A stretch of DNA of 64,000 nt from Shewanella cutis (GTDB lineage: Bacteria; Pseudomonadota; Gammaproteobacteria; Enterobacterales; Shewanellaceae), in the NCBI RefSeq assembly GCF_022410515.1, contig NZ_JACSDI010000005.1, forward strand, positions 1 through 64,000, read 5' to 3'. Position numbers and translations under genes: made by a program. Positions 38,129-47,775 of the stretch are shown piece after piece. The notes under the pieces were generated by a model, which saw only the letters and a list, made by a program, of their open reading frames with translations, searched no databases and was not told the origin of the DNA. The stretch's first letter is position 1. Every line of letters starts with the position of its first letter.

Positions 38129-39715
38129 ATGGATGATATGCGTGTGGCGTTAGTATTTAAAAAACTCCAACTGATTTATGTGCCTTTTCTATTACTTAGT
38201 CTGTTATTTGTCTCAGGTTACAGCTTGCTGCACTGGTTGTTGCTGATCAAGCTGCAACTGGTGAGTATTGATGAATCCCTTGTTAACTTTTGGCTGCCGA
38301 TGCTATTGCCATGGCCCTTGTTGTTTTTCTATTTAAGACCAAGGCTTAAGTTATGCCACTTTACTAAAAGTAATAGCCGCTTTATTTATCTATTGATTGC
38401 TTCGCTGTTACTGGCGGTGCCAACTATAGTGGCGCAGGAGTACCTAAATAGCGCAACCGGTAAGTTGACACAGCTTGATTCTATTAACGAGTTATCGCTA
38501 CAGCCGCAGACCAAGTATTACCAATTAAAACAGTTTTATATCGATAAAAAGCACATAGGCGTACAACGTAATATTGAGCCGGTGGGAAAGGGTAATAGTG
38601 AGCTACAAATGAGCCTGTATGTTGCCATGCCGATTTTTTCCCGTCGCAGTGAGAGTTGGCGGGAGGGGGCAAAGGCTATAGCTTGGTATGGTAAGCACTA
38701 TCAGCAGACGATTAGCAATAGACTCGAAAAACATGAAAAAGAATCACTATATCAGGAGTTTATCTATCAAAGTCAGCAAGAGTTTAATGGGTTTAATCCC
38801 GATGATTTTGTCTATCTTGACCGTATAGGCCCTTCTAGTCGTTACACTCAACTATTAACGGCTGCTCAAAAAAGCACTGTGTACCATGACGCCTATCAAA
38901 CGATCTTAATGCCAGTGAATCAGCCTTTTGAAGCACGTAATGGGCATAAACTGGCTTGGATGCTGGGATGGTTAAGCTTTGGCGCCATTCTGTGGTTGGT
39001 GATGAGTCTAATGTTAACATTGGATGGCACTCAACTAGCGCCAAAAGCCCTCGCTGCGAAGTTAACAACGGCCGAACCCAAGGCTGTGCTTTATGCTTTT
39101 TTAGCTGAATTTAAACCTAGATCAGGCTTTGTGATCACGCCCATTTTGCTCTTGAGCAACGTCCTGATATTTATGTTGATGGTGTTTGCGAGCCATCACT
39201 TTATTACCTTACCTAACAGCGTGTTACTCGACTGGGGAGCTAACCTGCGTCAACTGGTGCTTGACCAGCAAGTCTGGCGTTTAATCAGTAATGTGTTTTT
39301 ACATGGCGGTTTAATGCATCTGATGTTTAACCTCTATGGGCTATTTTTTGCGGGCATATTTTTAGAACCGTTACTCGGCAAATGGCGCTTACTTGGGGTT
39401 TATCTGATGAGTGCTCTAGCGGCGAGTATTGCCAGTATTAGTTGGTACGAGGCGACCATCAGCATAGGTGCCTCCGGTGCCATTATGGGATTATTTGGCG
39501 TGTTGAGCATGTGGATTTGGATGGGGTTCCTGCCCTTAGCCAGCCATATGCTGCTGGCATTACATCTCACACTGTTTGTATCCGCAAGCTTAGTGATGGG
39601 GCTATTGGGCGGCGTGGATAATGCGGCACATCTAGGTGGTTTAGTGAGTGGTTTGTTATTGGGATGCGTTTTACGGCCAATAGCGCTGAATCAAATGCAT
39701 AAAAAGCCGAGGTAA
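38129..39715 (+). CDS. rhomboid-family intramembrane serine protease with extra N-terminal domain
   Basis: Polytopic membrane protease. The C-terminal rhomboid core has the VFLHGGLMHLMFN block, catalytic Ser449 in GASGAIMG and His501 in AAHLGG, with numbering from ATG 38129. The roughly 320 residues before the core are unusual: three hydrophobic segments, then a soluble domain of about 180 residues between helices with no recognised family. The start is uncertain (ATG 38129 or 38138, or an upstream TTG). Its stop codon lies in the loop of the chaA terminator. It is too large and differently built to be the rhombosortase for GlyGly-CTERM proteins. Confidence 0.85.
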   Translation: MDDMRVALVFKKLQLIYVPFLLLSLLFVSGYSLLHWLLLIKLQLVSIDESLVNFWLPMLLPWPLLFFYLRPRLKLCHFTKSNSRFIYLLIASLLLAVPTIVAQEYLNSATGKLTQLDSINELSLQPQTKYYQLKQFYIDKKHIGVQRNIEPVGKGNSELQMSLYVAMPIFSRRSESWREGAKAIAWYGKHYQQTISNRLEKHEKESLYQEFIYQSQQEFNGFNPDDFVYLDRIGPSSRYTQLLTAAQKSTVYHDAYQTILMPVNQPFEARNGHKLAWMLGWLSFGAILWLVMSLMLTLDGTQLAPKALAAKLTTAEPKAVLYAFLAEFKPRSGFVITPILLLSNVLIFMLMVFASHHFITLPNSVLLDWGANLRQLVLDQQVWRLISNVFLHGGLMHLMFNLYGLFFAGIFLEPLLGKWRLLGVYLMSALAASIASISWYEATISIGASGAIMGLFGVLSMWIWMGFLPLASHMLLALHLTLFVSASLVMGLLGGVDNAAHLGGLVSGLLLGCVLRPIALNQMHKKPR

Positions 39716-39724
39716 AACCTCGGC
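39701..39724 (-). terminator. intrinsic terminator of chaA, overlapping rhomboid gene end
   Basis: Stem GCCGAGG / CCTCGGC with a 5-nt loop. On the minus strand it is followed by a T-run. The left arm encodes the last codons of the rhomboid gene and the loop contains its TAA. Confidence 0.88.
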
Positions 39725-39745
39725 TCAGTTGTGTACTCATTGTGT

Positions 39746-40843
39746 TTATGCGTGCTCAAACATCAAAAATAGATACACGATAAACAGCACTAAATGGGTC
39801 GCACCATGTAATGCATTGGTGCGGCCGCTACTAAAGCTTACTTTGCAGACCATTAAAGTGGTGGCCAGCAGTACCATATCCGCCGCCGATAAGCCTAAAT
39901 GCACCTCTTGATTTATGACACTACCCACAATCAACACGGCTGGTACTGTGAGCGCAATCGTTGCCAGCACTGAGCCAAAATACAGATTCATCGCCCGCTG
40001 AAGTTGATTGTTAAGTGCAGCCTTAAAACCACCGACAGCCTCGGGGGATAAGATCAAACAGGCGACAACAAAACCGCCAAGTGCTGGCGGCGCACCGAGG
40101 GACGCAACACTGTAATTAATGGGCATGGCTAAGGTTTTTGCCAGCAAAATGACCACCAATAAGTAACCAATCAACAGTAAGGTATGGTAGATATTGCTGC
40201 GCAATATGCCGTGGTGCTCTTCGTGATCTTCATTATCGGCATCAACAAAGAAGTGACTGTGGCTCTTGGTTTGGACCACTAAAAAGATGCCATAGAGCAA
40301 AATCGAAATAATGATCAGCATCCAAGACATTGGCTTTGACATACCACCGACAGTGCCACCCTCGGTAAAATTAGGTAGCACTAAACAGAGTAGGGCAAGG
40401 GGAATGATCGCCACTAAATAGGATTTAACCCCATCTAAGTTGAAGTGTTGGGTATGATAGCGCCAACCGCCCAGCAGTAGGGTAAATCCCACTAACCCGT
40501 TGGTAATAATCATGACTACGGCAAACATAGTATCCCGAGCCATGACGGGGTTGGGTTCGCCAGTTAACATTACCGAGGAAATCATCACCACTTCGAGTGA
40601 AATCACCGACAGGGTTAAAATTAAGGTGCCATAGGGGTCACCCAGTTTTATCGCAAGGGCGTCAGAGTGTCGCACCACGGAAAAAATAGCCCAAGTCACT
40701 ACGCCTAAGAGGGCGAGAGAGACGGGAATGTAAGTTGATAGTGCGGTGTCATCGGCCAGTAAACTATCACCGCCCGTCTTAAAGAATACTAAGGTGAGTA
40801 TTCCGAGTAATAGGGCAAATTCGTCTTTGATAAATGTCTTCAT
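39746..40843 (-). CDS. chaA: ChaA-type Ca2+(Na+)/H+ antiporter
   Basis: Inner-membrane cation/proton antiporter of the CaCA family, 365 residues and about eleven helices. It has two alpha-repeat motifs with acidic residues: GTLILTLSVISLEVVMI in the first half and ACLILSPEAVGGFKAAL in the second. The acidic histidine-rich loop (DADNEDHEEHH) between the halves is typical. The ATG ending at 40843 is preceded by GGATC; the upstream TTG is less likely. Confidence 0.88.
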   Translation of the reverse strand: MKTFIKDEFALLLGILTLVFFKTGGDSLLADDTALSTYIPVSLALLGVVTWAIFSVVRHSDALAIKLGDPYGTLILTLSVISLEVVMISSVMLTGEPNPVMARDTMFAVVMIITNGLVGFTLLLGGWRYHTQHFNLDGVKSYLVAIIPLALLCLVLPNFTEGGTVGGMSKPMSWMLIIISILLYGIFLVVQTKSHSHFFVDADNEDHEEHHGILRSNIYHTLLLIGYLLVVILLAKTLAMPINYSVASLGAPPALGGFVVACLILSPEAVGGFKAALNNQLQRAMNLYFGSVLATIALTVPAVLIVGSVINQEVHLGLSAADMVLLATTLMVCKVSFSSGRTNALHGATHLVLFIVYLFLMFEHA

Positions 40844-41037
40844 AGGCAGTTGATCCAAAGCGGAAAAAGGCCATTAGTATAGACATTGGTTATGACACAC
40901 TTTGCATGAATTTTCCTTTAGATTTTGGGTTGAGAATAAATGTTTGAGCTTGATCACTTTTTATTCAAAACCCATTCCTCTGGCTAATCCATGGATTGAG
41001 CGGTCTTTACGAGCAATTTCAGCTTAACGCAATTGCT

Positions 41038-43350
41038 TTATCCATGGTGCTCGGTATTAATTAACTTGCCGAGTTGGTCAAAGTGGTTCCAATCTCCTGC
41101 TTGGCGGTCGGCAAGATAGCTGCCTTCACTGCGTTTTTCGCCATTTGGCCAAAATTGTTGCCATAAACCTTCCCTGCGATCCTTGAGATAAGTGCCTTGC
41201 TCGGCGAGTTTGCCATTGGCGTGATAATAGCTGGCATCGCCTTCCTTCTGGCCTTTTAACCAAGTTTCGCTCAGTTTGGGTTTACCATTTTGGTGGTATT
41301 CCTTGAGTTCGCCATCAAGTAGCCCTTTGCTGTATTGGGCTTCACGTTTTAGTTGGCTATTGCTGTAATACTCTTTGCTAGTGCCATGCTGTTGATTATC
41401 CAAAAACTCGCTACTGCTGGCTAAAATACCGTCCTCATACCAGCTTTCCCACAATCCGGTTTGTTGTCCCTTATCCAGAGTGCCGCTGAGTTTAAGCTGG
41501 CCATTATTGGGATAATATTCGGCATAGGTGCCAGTTTTTTCATTATTATCATAGGTTTCTAAGCGGTAAACCACTTGCTTAAAGCTGTAGTACTCGCTAG
41601 TGCCATGGCGTTTATTATCTTTCCAGTAGGTTTTTTGACTGACATTGCCTTCAGGGATTGCACCATAGGTTGGATCTTTGGCTTCATAGCGGTAATCAAT
41701 CCAGAGACCCGTTTTTTGATTATCCTCGTATTGACCAGTGACGCGGCGGCGACCTTGGTAATATTCGACGTAATCGCCATTGAGTTTACCCTGTTCAAAG
41801 GTTTGCTCTTTTTGCTTAAGGCCTGAAGCATATTGGACCCAAATCCCTTGCTTTAAGCCTTCTTTGTAATCGCCTTCTTCATTAAGATCGCCATTGTAGT
41901 ACCAGCGGCTAAAGTGGCCGTCGAGGGGATAACTATTGCTGTTATCCGCCTTGCTGCGGGCGTAGTGGGCAAGTTCTCTGGGTTTACCATTGTCATAAAA
42001 GGACTCATATTTACCGACCCAAGCTCCTTCGAGGCGCTCGCCGCGCTCATTAACTGAGCCATCTTCGTAAAAGGATTCTGAGCGGCCAGTCAGTTTGCCA
42101 TTCACATAGACATCTAAACTGCGGAGCTGGCCATTGGCGTGGTAGCGACGAAATTCACCGTCACGTTGGCCTTGTTTCCACACTTCTGCGGTTTGCAATT
42201 TGCCGGCGTGATAGCGCTCAAACAATCCATCCTTTAACCCCATGTTATAGCTGCTTTTTTCGATGATGTTGCCATCAGCGTCATAACGCTCTGAGGGGCC
42301 ATGTAGGGGATACTGGCCATTATCGGCCTGTTGGGAATCATGGTAGGTTCGCAGTTCTTTAAGTTGGCCATTAGGGTGAAAGTACTTTTGCACACCCGCG
42401 AGCATATCCTGCTTATAGTACAAATCGCTGGTCAAAACGCCCTCAAGGCTAAAGTATTGCTGACGTCCATCTAACATATCATCGAGGTAAAGCTCTTCGA
42501 CTTGGAGTTTGCCGAGTTCATTAAATTGCTGGCACTTACCGTGGCGCAGCCCCGCTTGATAGTGGCACAGGCTCGCCAGTTCACCACTGGGGTAAAAGGT
42601 GCGTTCTTCACCCTCGAGTTTATCAAGATTAAATTGGCTGGCACTGGCTTTTTTGCCGTCGTCGAAAAAGGTTTCCCATACCCCTTGGCGGCGGCCGTCG
42701 GTATCAAAACGGCCACTTACGACCACTTGGCCTTCGGGATTTTGTTCAAGATAGGGGCCGGTGAGTTGGTTATTGGCGTAGGTTTGGCTCTGGGATAGGG
42801 TGCCGTTTTCATAAAAGCTTTCCCATTTGCCGTGGCGCAGGTTATCAAGATAACTTTCTTGCGCCTGCAATTTTCCGCTAGGGAAGAAACGTTTTACTTG
42901 GGATTTTTGACCATTTTGATAGACAGTGCTTTGGGTAACATGGCCTGTGGCGCTAAATTCTTTCCATTCGCCAATGGGGACGCCTTTGGCAAATTGCTGC
43001 TCTTCGGTTATCGAGCCATCTAAATCGAACAGTCGCCATGTGCCATCTTGGTAGCCCTGCAGGTAGTTACCTTCAACGATTCTGCTGTTATTAGTATGAA
43101 ATACTTGCCATTTCCCATTAGGTATTCCCTGAGAAAATTGCCCTAAGGTATAGCCTTGGTTATCGCGGACGATGGCAATATCACCATTTAGCGGCATGCC
43201 AGTAGCGAGATTGTAATAGCTGGGGATGCCATCCTGCTGACGGATTTCGACCATCATAGAGGAGAGGTTTTGGGCCGCCTGTGCATAGGCGCAAACTAGG
43301 CTGGTTCCCGCAATCGCGAGGCTGATAAAGCGAAATGGCGTATTATTCAT
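41038..43350 (-). CDS. exported MORN_2-repeat protein (about 28 repeats)
   Basis: A 770-residue exported protein. The signal peptide (1-26) is followed by a nearly continuous run of 22-24-residue repeats of the YwqK/MORN_2 type, with pattern GxxxGxWxxYxxxGxLxxxxxYxxG, for example repeats around GKWESFYENG and GLWQQFWPNG. Such repeats make a beta-rod. No catalytic motif is seen. It has its own AAAGGATC ribosome-binding site and lies 140 bp after the 43491 gene. The gap has a 7-bp GC hairpin (43375-43395) but no T-run. Function unknown; some databases call these YwqK antitoxins, which the context does not support. Confidence 0.82.
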   Translation of the reverse strand: MNNTPFRFISLAIAGTSLVCAYAQAAQNLSSMMVEIRQQDGIPSYYNLATGMPLNGDIAIVRDNQGYTLGQFSQGIPNGKWQVFHTNNSRIVEGNYLQGYQDGTWRLFDLDGSITEEQQFAKGVPIGEWKEFSATGHVTQSTVYQNGQKSQVKRFFPSGKLQAQESYLDNLRHGKWESFYENGTLSQSQTYANNQLTGPYLEQNPEGQVVVSGRFDTDGRRQGVWETFFDDGKKASASQFNLDKLEGEERTFYPSGELASLCHYQAGLRHGKCQQFNELGKLQVEELYLDDMLDGRQQYFSLEGVLTSDLYYKQDMLAGVQKYFHPNGQLKELRTYHDSQQADNGQYPLHGPSERYDADGNIIEKSSYNMGLKDGLFERYHAGKLQTAEVWKQGQRDGEFRRYHANGQLRSLDVYVNGKLTGRSESFYEDGSVNERGERLEGAWVGKYESFYDNGKPRELAHYARSKADNSNSYPLDGHFSRWYYNGDLNEEGDYKEGLKQGIWVQYASGLKQKEQTFEQGKLNGDYVEYYQGRRRVTGQYEDNQKTGLWIDYRYEAKDPTYGAIPEGNVSQKTYWKDNKRHGTSEYYSFKQVVYRLETYDNNEKTGTYAEYYPNNGQLKLSGTLDKGQQTGLWESWYEDGILASSSEFLDNQQHGTSKEYYSNSQLKREAQYSKGLLDGELKEYHQNGKPKLSETWLKGQKEGDASYYHANGKLAEQGTYLKDRREGLWQQFWPNGEKRSEGSYLADRQAGDWNHFDQLGKLINTEHHG

Positions 43351-43490
43351 GCTGATCCTTTGCTCTGGGTCTTAAGGCCGCGCCGTTTGCGGCCTATATA
43401 AGAGTCCTAATTTTTTTGCTGTTGAGTTTATCTCTTTGGCGCAGGACATAATGCAGTGCCCGGCGCCAATGTTTACGTTAATTGATTAAG

Positions 43491-45224
43491 CTAAAACGCT
43501 GAGAAAACAGGGTCAGGAGTCACTACTGGCGGCGGTGTTTCCTGATTTAAAAACTGCCCATGATCATAGCGATTAATCACCTCTATCCAGCCATGCTCCT
43601 CAAACTCGTATTGCTTACCATCAAGCCTGCCCTGCTCATCATAATTGGCGATTTGGAGCACATAGTCCTCAGATGAGCGCAGTTCCCAATGGCCGACTTG
43701 TTTACCTTGGTCAAAGCGACCATACCAATAGCGTCTTTCAGGGTTGGGTATTGGGCGGAAACCGTACTCACCATCGGTAAAGATCCAATCGCCATCCTGT
43801 TGGCCATTGCGGTATACGCCTTTTTCATACAATTGACCATTGTTGGCGTAACGTTGCACTAAGCCGTCGGGGGTGCCATGGTTGAAATTTATTAATTCAA
43901 GCAGTTGCCCTGAACTTGTCTGATTACGAAACTCGCCATGGAGTTCACCATTGTCATCATAGCTAAAGGTGAGGCTGGTATCCTCTTGCAGCTTCTTCCA
44001 TTTGCCCGAGGGCTTGTCATTGGTGTATTGACCCTGCTCAGCCACCCAACGCTTACCGGTTTCATGGTCGAATTTCACCATTTCATAGGCGCCTTCACGC
44101 TTGCCTGCGTTAAAATGCTCGCGGGTGATAACGTCGGTACCACTACGGCTCTTGACGGATTCCACATACAAGCCAGTTAATTTTTTATCGAGTTCCTCGC
44201 GACGATTGACTAACTCGCCTTGCTCGTAATCTTCGCTAAGTGACCAGTTTTTGAGTAGGTCGTTTTCTGTGCTCTCAATCAGTTGCCCCTTGCTAAAGCG
44301 CTGCTGCTTACGATAAACCCAGCGATTACCTTGGTATTTGCTGTTGGTGGTTTTTTTAATTTGCCCTTGCTCATCGTATTCGATGGCTTGGAGGGCATCA
44401 CCTTTATCGTTAGTCACTTCCTTTAATTGGATTTGGCCATTTTCATAGTAAGTCAGTTGCTCACCGACCTTATAATCTGCTTGATATTGGAAGTGGTGTT
44501 TGACTTTGCCATTGTCAAAATATGCAAAATAGTCACCGTGCCTTTTGTCTTTAACATACTCTTGGGTCGAGATGACTTGCCCATTCAGGCCCCAAGTGGT
44601 CTCAGTGCCTTGCAGTAGGCCATCAACACGATGTTCTTCACGGTTAAGTTTGCCAAGATTAAAATATTGGCTCACACAGGTCGGCTCATTGCAGATTTTG
44701 GCGGTGACTTCGCCTTCTGGGCCAAAATGTTCGCTGATGCCGACTTCTTTGCCTTTTTGAAAGTTCACTTTGTAGCGGATATTGCCGCCATTCCAATAAC
44801 CCGTTTCGAGGCCTTGTTTCACACCATTTTCATAGTGCGATTCACTATATAATTGGCCGGTGGCAATGTATTTTTTAAGCAAGCCATGAAGTTGGCCTTG
44901 TTCGTTACGAAAGCCTTGTTCGTACGGCTTGCCATCCTCAAAATAACATTGATAAGCACCGCGGAATTGTTCGCTGGTGAGTGTTTTACCTATGTTGTTA
45001 TCGGCGAGGGCACTGGCGCAAAAAAGTATATCTTTGTTTTTGTAATAAACCTCAGCCTTATAATGGCCATCGATCACTTCGGTCGATTGTTTTAGATAGT
45101 ACTGAGCCTGTTTTTCATCTTTGACAACCTTCCAATGGGCATCGAGTAACACCTTTTGCGCATTGGCATGGGTGCTGGTAAGTACGAGTGCTCCTAGGAG
45201 CAGTTTTAAGGTAAATGGACGCAT
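43491..45224 (-). CDS. exported MORN_2-repeat protein (shorter paralogue)
   Basis: A 577-residue exported protein. Signal peptide ends near ANA (residue 22), then a distinct N-terminal domain (about 23-90, with two Cys) before about 16 MORN_2 repeats (e.g. GLLKKYIATGQLY, GDYFAYFDNGKV). Its ribosome-binding site GAGGAG overlaps the stop codon of the upstream lipoprotein gene, which is 9 bp away, so translation is coupled. It is paralogous in repeat type to the 41038 gene but its N-terminal domain is not shared. Confidence 0.82.
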   Translation of the reverse strand: MRPFTLKLLLGALVLTSTHANAQKVLLDAHWKVVKDEKQAQYYLKQSTEVIDGHYKAEVYYKNKDILFCASALADNNIGKTLTSEQFRGAYQCYFEDGKPYEQGFRNEQGQLHGLLKKYIATGQLYSESHYENGVKQGLETGYWNGGNIRYKVNFQKGKEVGISEHFGPEGEVTAKICNEPTCVSQYFNLGKLNREEHRVDGLLQGTETTWGLNGQVISTQEYVKDKRHGDYFAYFDNGKVKHHFQYQADYKVGEQLTYYENGQIQLKEVTNDKGDALQAIEYDEQGQIKKTTNSKYQGNRWVYRKQQRFSKGQLIESTENDLLKNWSLSEDYEQGELVNRREELDKKLTGLYVESVKSRSGTDVITREHFNAGKREGAYEMVKFDHETGKRWVAEQGQYTNDKPSGKWKKLQEDTSLTFSYDDNGELHGEFRNQTSSGQLLELINFNHGTPDGLVQRYANNGQLYEKGVYRNGQQDGDWIFTDGEYGFRPIPNPERRYWYGRFDQGKQVGHWELRSSEDYVLQIANYDEQGRLDGKQYEFEEHGWIEVINRYDHGQFLNQETPPPVVTPDPVFSAF

Positions 45225-45233
45225 AACCGCTCC

Positions 45234-47504
45234 TCAAGGCAAAGGTTTAAAGGTGAATTCATAGGGGATATCGACGCTTTCTTTGGCTATCGTCATATAA
45301 CTCACCTTGGCGGCGGGGCCAGCAACACTTAAATAGCGGCCATCAATTAGCACCTCGTTAATCCGCTGCTGAGTATTTTCGGGGAGTCGAATAGTTAACT
45401 GATTGCCTTGGGCATCTTCGACCTTAAAATAATTGTTAAGATTGCTACTCGGCTCATTACCATATCCGGTTTGCGTCAGCCAAGACTGTAAATCGATTAG
45501 CCAAGGGCGGTGAGTGGCGGGCAGCACCAGTGGTTGCCAATTGATATCACCTTGGCAACGGATCTTACCCTTTATCTGTTTATCGTAGAAAAACTGCCGC
45601 ACATGATCCGGAGTCATCAAAATATAAGCACTGCCGTTTAGGCCATTGGGATCAAACTGCCAAGTGACTGGGTTTTTACCCTCATTAAAACCTTGTTCTA
45701 TTTCAGGTTTACAGGAAGTCGCCAAAGCCGCTGACATGGGAATATACAGATTATGGCCATTGTCAGACACAGGTTTTATTCCTTGGATCGTATTGATCTC
45801 ATTTTTAGCGGTATCTAGCGTCGGATTGGTGAAGCTACCTAGGCTAGTGCTGCCAAACTCGCTAGGAGGGTTTGCCAGATTTTTGTTGTACTCGGTAAAT
45901 TGTACAAAGCGGATCGTCTTGGTTTGGCTTAACTCTGGCTGGGGTTGCTGCTCTATCAACATCACCGTTTTGGGGATTTCATCCAGCTTGAGTAGCAGGG
46001 CGTTAGTGGTCAGATGATGGCTCTCATCGGCACCTATTAATTGCTCTAGCAGTTCCTTTTCCGTCGCCGCAAGCCATGTAGGATAATTACCCTCGCGACG
46101 AGCTTCCGCCATCATGCCTTTAAACTGTTGGAAAGGAAGATTAATACTCTGATTGTCACTCTGCTTTGATATGACTTTAAACAGTTTTGCCTCGGCATCG
46201 AGCACTTGGATTGTTAGGCTGGCATCACCAAAGGTGTAGGGTTTTGCGACCAGTTCATCCCAGGACTTTTCGACGATCTTATTCGCCTGAGGGATAAGCG
46301 TTAGCTTGGCATTAATATGGTCTATCTGCTTGAGTTTATTCGCGGTGTTATCCCAACCTGTGGCAATAATATCGGTTGAAGACTCAATCGTGCGATTGTA
46401 ATTCCTCGCCCAACCTTTGCCATGTTGCCAGAAGTGAATGTCAATCGGTTTACCGCTTGCATCATAGGCGCTTAAGTCTTCATAGCGCACATCGGCCTCT
46501 ACATATTGCGGACTCATATTGTGGACAAAGCGCAATTGCAGATCTTCGGGGGTATCTGTACCCCAAGGGCCAACATTATCTAAAATACCTTGCTGCTCAG
46601 GTAATAAGGATTTAATAAATTCCTCGTCATTAGGGCGATATTGCTGCGGTACATCGCTAATGCGGTACAACTCTTTTTGCCGATCATCCCTATCGCGCTC
46701 AGCATCAAAGGTATCATCGGCATGCCAAAGCATGCTCATGATATAAGGTCGATCCTTAGGCGTCATCACGGTACGGTGGGTGAAGGTGCTGCCTTGGCGT
46801 TCTTCCCGTTGAAAAAACACCATGCTCTCTAACCAACCGGTTTTGCGGTTAACTTCGAACTTGCCATAGGCCTTATACTTGCCTTTTTCACCTTGTAAAA
46901 CGGCGAGCAACTTATCTTCGCTGACCTGCTCAACCGTCCAAGTTAAGCGCGCATCCATTGGGGCGCTAGTGCTATAACCGACGCGAGGCTCAAGCATCAC
47001 TGGCAAGGTTGGGGCTTGTTTAAACAAGTTATTAAGATTCACCCAGTGGTCAAATAATTCCTTGATATCTTTTTGATCCATCTTGGCAATGGGGGTTAAT
47101 TGGCGAACTTCGCCATTACTAAACTCCACCTTAAAACCATCTTTAACCAACTGAGCGATTTCATTGGACTTGGCTTTTGGGTCGATATTACTCACTGGGA
47201 TCGGTATGCCGAAATCGTTAATTTGCAGCAGGTTAGGTTGGATAAAAAAGCGGGCGTTATGGGTTAATGGCGTGGTTAAGCTGGCCGCCTTACCTTCTGC
47301 ATCCGGTAATTGGTAATCCAGCAGCAATCTTGCCTGCAACACTTTGCGGGTTTCGAAACCATCATTGAGGTGCGAGGTGGAAATAATCTGATACTCGCGC
47401 TCAGTGGGTATGCCAGCCGACGTGGCAGAAACGCTATTATCGCAAGCGGTTAACAGCGTGAGCGTGGCAGTGATGCAAATTATCCTACATATCCCTATAG
47501 CCAT
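45234..47504 (-). CDS. large lipoprotein of unknown function
   Basis: A 756-residue lipoprotein with lipobox LTAC (Cys21). No domain recognised. Predicted to be a soluble envelope protein, with mixed alpha/beta composition and few cysteines; the C-terminal part contains repeated-looking beta segments (e.g. SYMTIAKESVDIPYEF). It is first in a three-gene set with the two MORN_2 proteins; a TATAAT box on the minus strand lies at 47567-47572, 63 bp upstream. An envelope complex is the simplest reading, but it is inference. Confidence 0.72.
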   Translation of the reverse strand: MAIGICRIICITATLTLLTACDNSVSATSAGIPTEREYQIISTSHLNDGFETRKVLQARLLLDYQLPDAEGKAASLTTPLTHNARFFIQPNLLQINDFGIPIPVSNIDPKAKSNEIAQLVKDGFKVEFSNGEVRQLTPIAKMDQKDIKELFDHWVNLNNLFKQAPTLPVMLEPRVGYSTSAPMDARLTWTVEQVSEDKLLAVLQGEKGKYKAYGKFEVNRKTGWLESMVFFQREERQGSTFTHRTVMTPKDRPYIMSMLWHADDTFDAERDRDDRQKELYRISDVPQQYRPNDEEFIKSLLPEQQGILDNVGPWGTDTPEDLQLRFVHNMSPQYVEADVRYEDLSAYDASGKPIDIHFWQHGKGWARNYNRTIESSTDIIATGWDNTANKLKQIDHINAKLTLIPQANKIVEKSWDELVAKPYTFGDASLTIQVLDAEAKLFKVISKQSDNQSINLPFQQFKGMMAEARREGNYPTWLAATEKELLEQLIGADESHHLTTNALLLKLDEIPKTVMLIEQQPQPELSQTKTIRFVQFTEYNKNLANPPSEFGSTSLGSFTNPTLDTAKNEINTIQGIKPVSDNGHNLYIPMSAALATSCKPEIEQGFNEGKNPVTWQFDPNGLNGSAYILMTPDHVRQFFYDKQIKGKIRCQGDINWQPLVLPATHRPWLIDLQSWLTQTGYGNEPSSNLNNYFKVEDAQGNQLTIRLPENTQQRINEVLIDGRYLSVAGPAAKVSYMTIAKESVDIPYEFTFKPLP

Positions 47505-47775
47505 CTGAACTCCATTGGCAATTTATGTTATTGAAATGTAAACTTATTCATTTGTAAATTGGCGACATTATACACAAAAAAGCCCCTAGGAAATAAAAAG
47601 CACACGCCAATATGGGAGCAAGATCAGTCATAAGTTTGGCTGATGAACTTCAGCCTAAGGTGAGAAAGCCGGTTGCTCAAATCAGGCTTCATCCTTTACT
47701 CTTGTGAGCACAGCTAGATAACTCACAAGCTAGGGAAGATAAACCTGTGGTAGCTTGTTCAATGGAGAAAGAACG
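47505..47775. other. divergent intergenic region
   Basis: About 270 bp between the lipoprotein gene and the Tat-exported hydrolase. A minus-strand TATAAT box lies at 47567-47572. The -35 region is not clear. No other signal seen. Confidence 0.4.

Noticed and set aside
38129-39715. Rhomboid as the rhombosortase for the GlyGly-CTERM subtilase
   Set aside because: It is far larger than rhombosortases, has an additional N-terminal domain, and is not linked to the subtilase gene.
43375-43395. Terminator between the two MORN_2 genes
   Set aside because: The 7-bp GC stem is not followed by T on the transcribed strand; kept only as an intergenic hairpin.
41038-45224. MORN_2 genes as antitoxins (YwqK label)
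   Set aside because: Both proteins have signal peptides, and no toxin gene is adjacent. The label does not predict function here.
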